Shown: positions 14,953 to 15,034 of the stretch, in pieces
Layout: each line of letters begins with the position of its first letter
Numbering within the stretch: position 1 is the stretch's first letter
Assembly: GCA_002435365.1 (NCBI GenBank)
Contig: DJMM01000014.1
Span: 1-15,034 of the forward strand
DNA length: 15,034 nt
Source of the DNA: Ignavibacteriales bacterium UBA6490
Lineage (GTDB): Bacteria; Bacteroidota; Ignavibacteria; Ignavibacteriales; Ignavibacteriaceae
Direction of reading: 5' to 3'
Program-made: the position numbers and the translations under genes
Notes under the pieces: model-generated
What the model was told of the DNA's origin: nothing
The model's database searches: none
Seen by the model: only the letters and a program-made list of their open reading frames with translations

Positions 14953-15026
14953 GGGGTCGTAGTTCAGTTGGTTAGAACGCCTGCCTGTCACGCAGGAGGT
15001 CGCGAGTTCGAGTCTCGTCGGCCCCG
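14953..15026 (+). tRNA. tRNA-Asp (anticodon GTC)
   Basis: A complete cloverleaf of 74 bases. The acceptor stem is GGGGTCG (14953-14959) with CGGCCCC (15019-15025), containing one G-U pair, then discriminator G at 15026. The D arm is GTTC/GAAC. The anticodon stem is CCTGC/GCAGG with loop CTGTCAC, so the anticodon is GTC at 14987-14989. The T arm is GCGAG/CTCGT with loop TTCGAGT. The CCA end is not encoded. The G1-C72 pair and discriminator G73 fit aspartate identity. Confidence 0.97.
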
Positions 15027-15034
15027 CTATAAAG

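Overview
The window looks like chromosomal DNA from an AT-rich, free-living member of the Bacteroidota/Ignavibacteriota assemblage. Two secreted proteins end in a type IX secretion (T9SS) sorting domain with the motif QNYPNPFNPST, which is the style of Ignavibacteria and relatives. There is also an S46 dipeptidyl peptidase, a TonB-dependent receptor with a carboxypeptidase-regulatory-like N-terminal domain, and a tRNA promoter of the TTG-N20-TAnnTTTG type described for Bacteroidota. The species assignment is inference from these signatures.

Layout: 1-243 is the 3' end of a CcmF/CcsA-like cytochrome c haem lyase, closed by a strong terminator. 331-488 is an intergenic repeat element. 658-5093 holds an S46 peptidase (DPP11-type by its specificity residue) and a T9SS-exported FG-GAP/VCBS repeat protein, again closed by a terminator. 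5285-5659 is a lone CheY-like receiver, tail-to-tail with a small exported protein on the minus strand (5656-6000). 6138-11502 is a run of four plus-strand genes: RNase HIII, a group-III-like phosphofructokinase, a TonB-dependent receptor and a DMT/EamA permease. 11503-12187 has no intact gene but holds what looks like a frameshifted FHA-domain remnant. 12188-14617 is a CotA/bilirubin-oxidase-like multicopper oxidase with a T9SS sorting domain and a terminator. 14700-14820 is a second copy of the intergenic repeat element, and 14953-15026 is tRNA-Asp(GTC).

How the genes fit together: the S46 peptidase, the FG-GAP protein, the receptor/permease pair and the multicopper oxidase all suggest an organism that processes polymers and takes up products at its cell envelope. 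rnhC and the phosphofructokinase are housekeeping genes. I see no clear new multi-gene system.

The most unusual signal is non-coding. Two copies of an element lie at opposite ends of the window. Each has five 11-bp modules (consensus CTRAYCYSRTT) followed by inverted modules that fold back on them, conserved flanking blocks, and the same 62-bp spacing from the preceding gene's terminator. I do not recognise this element from memory.
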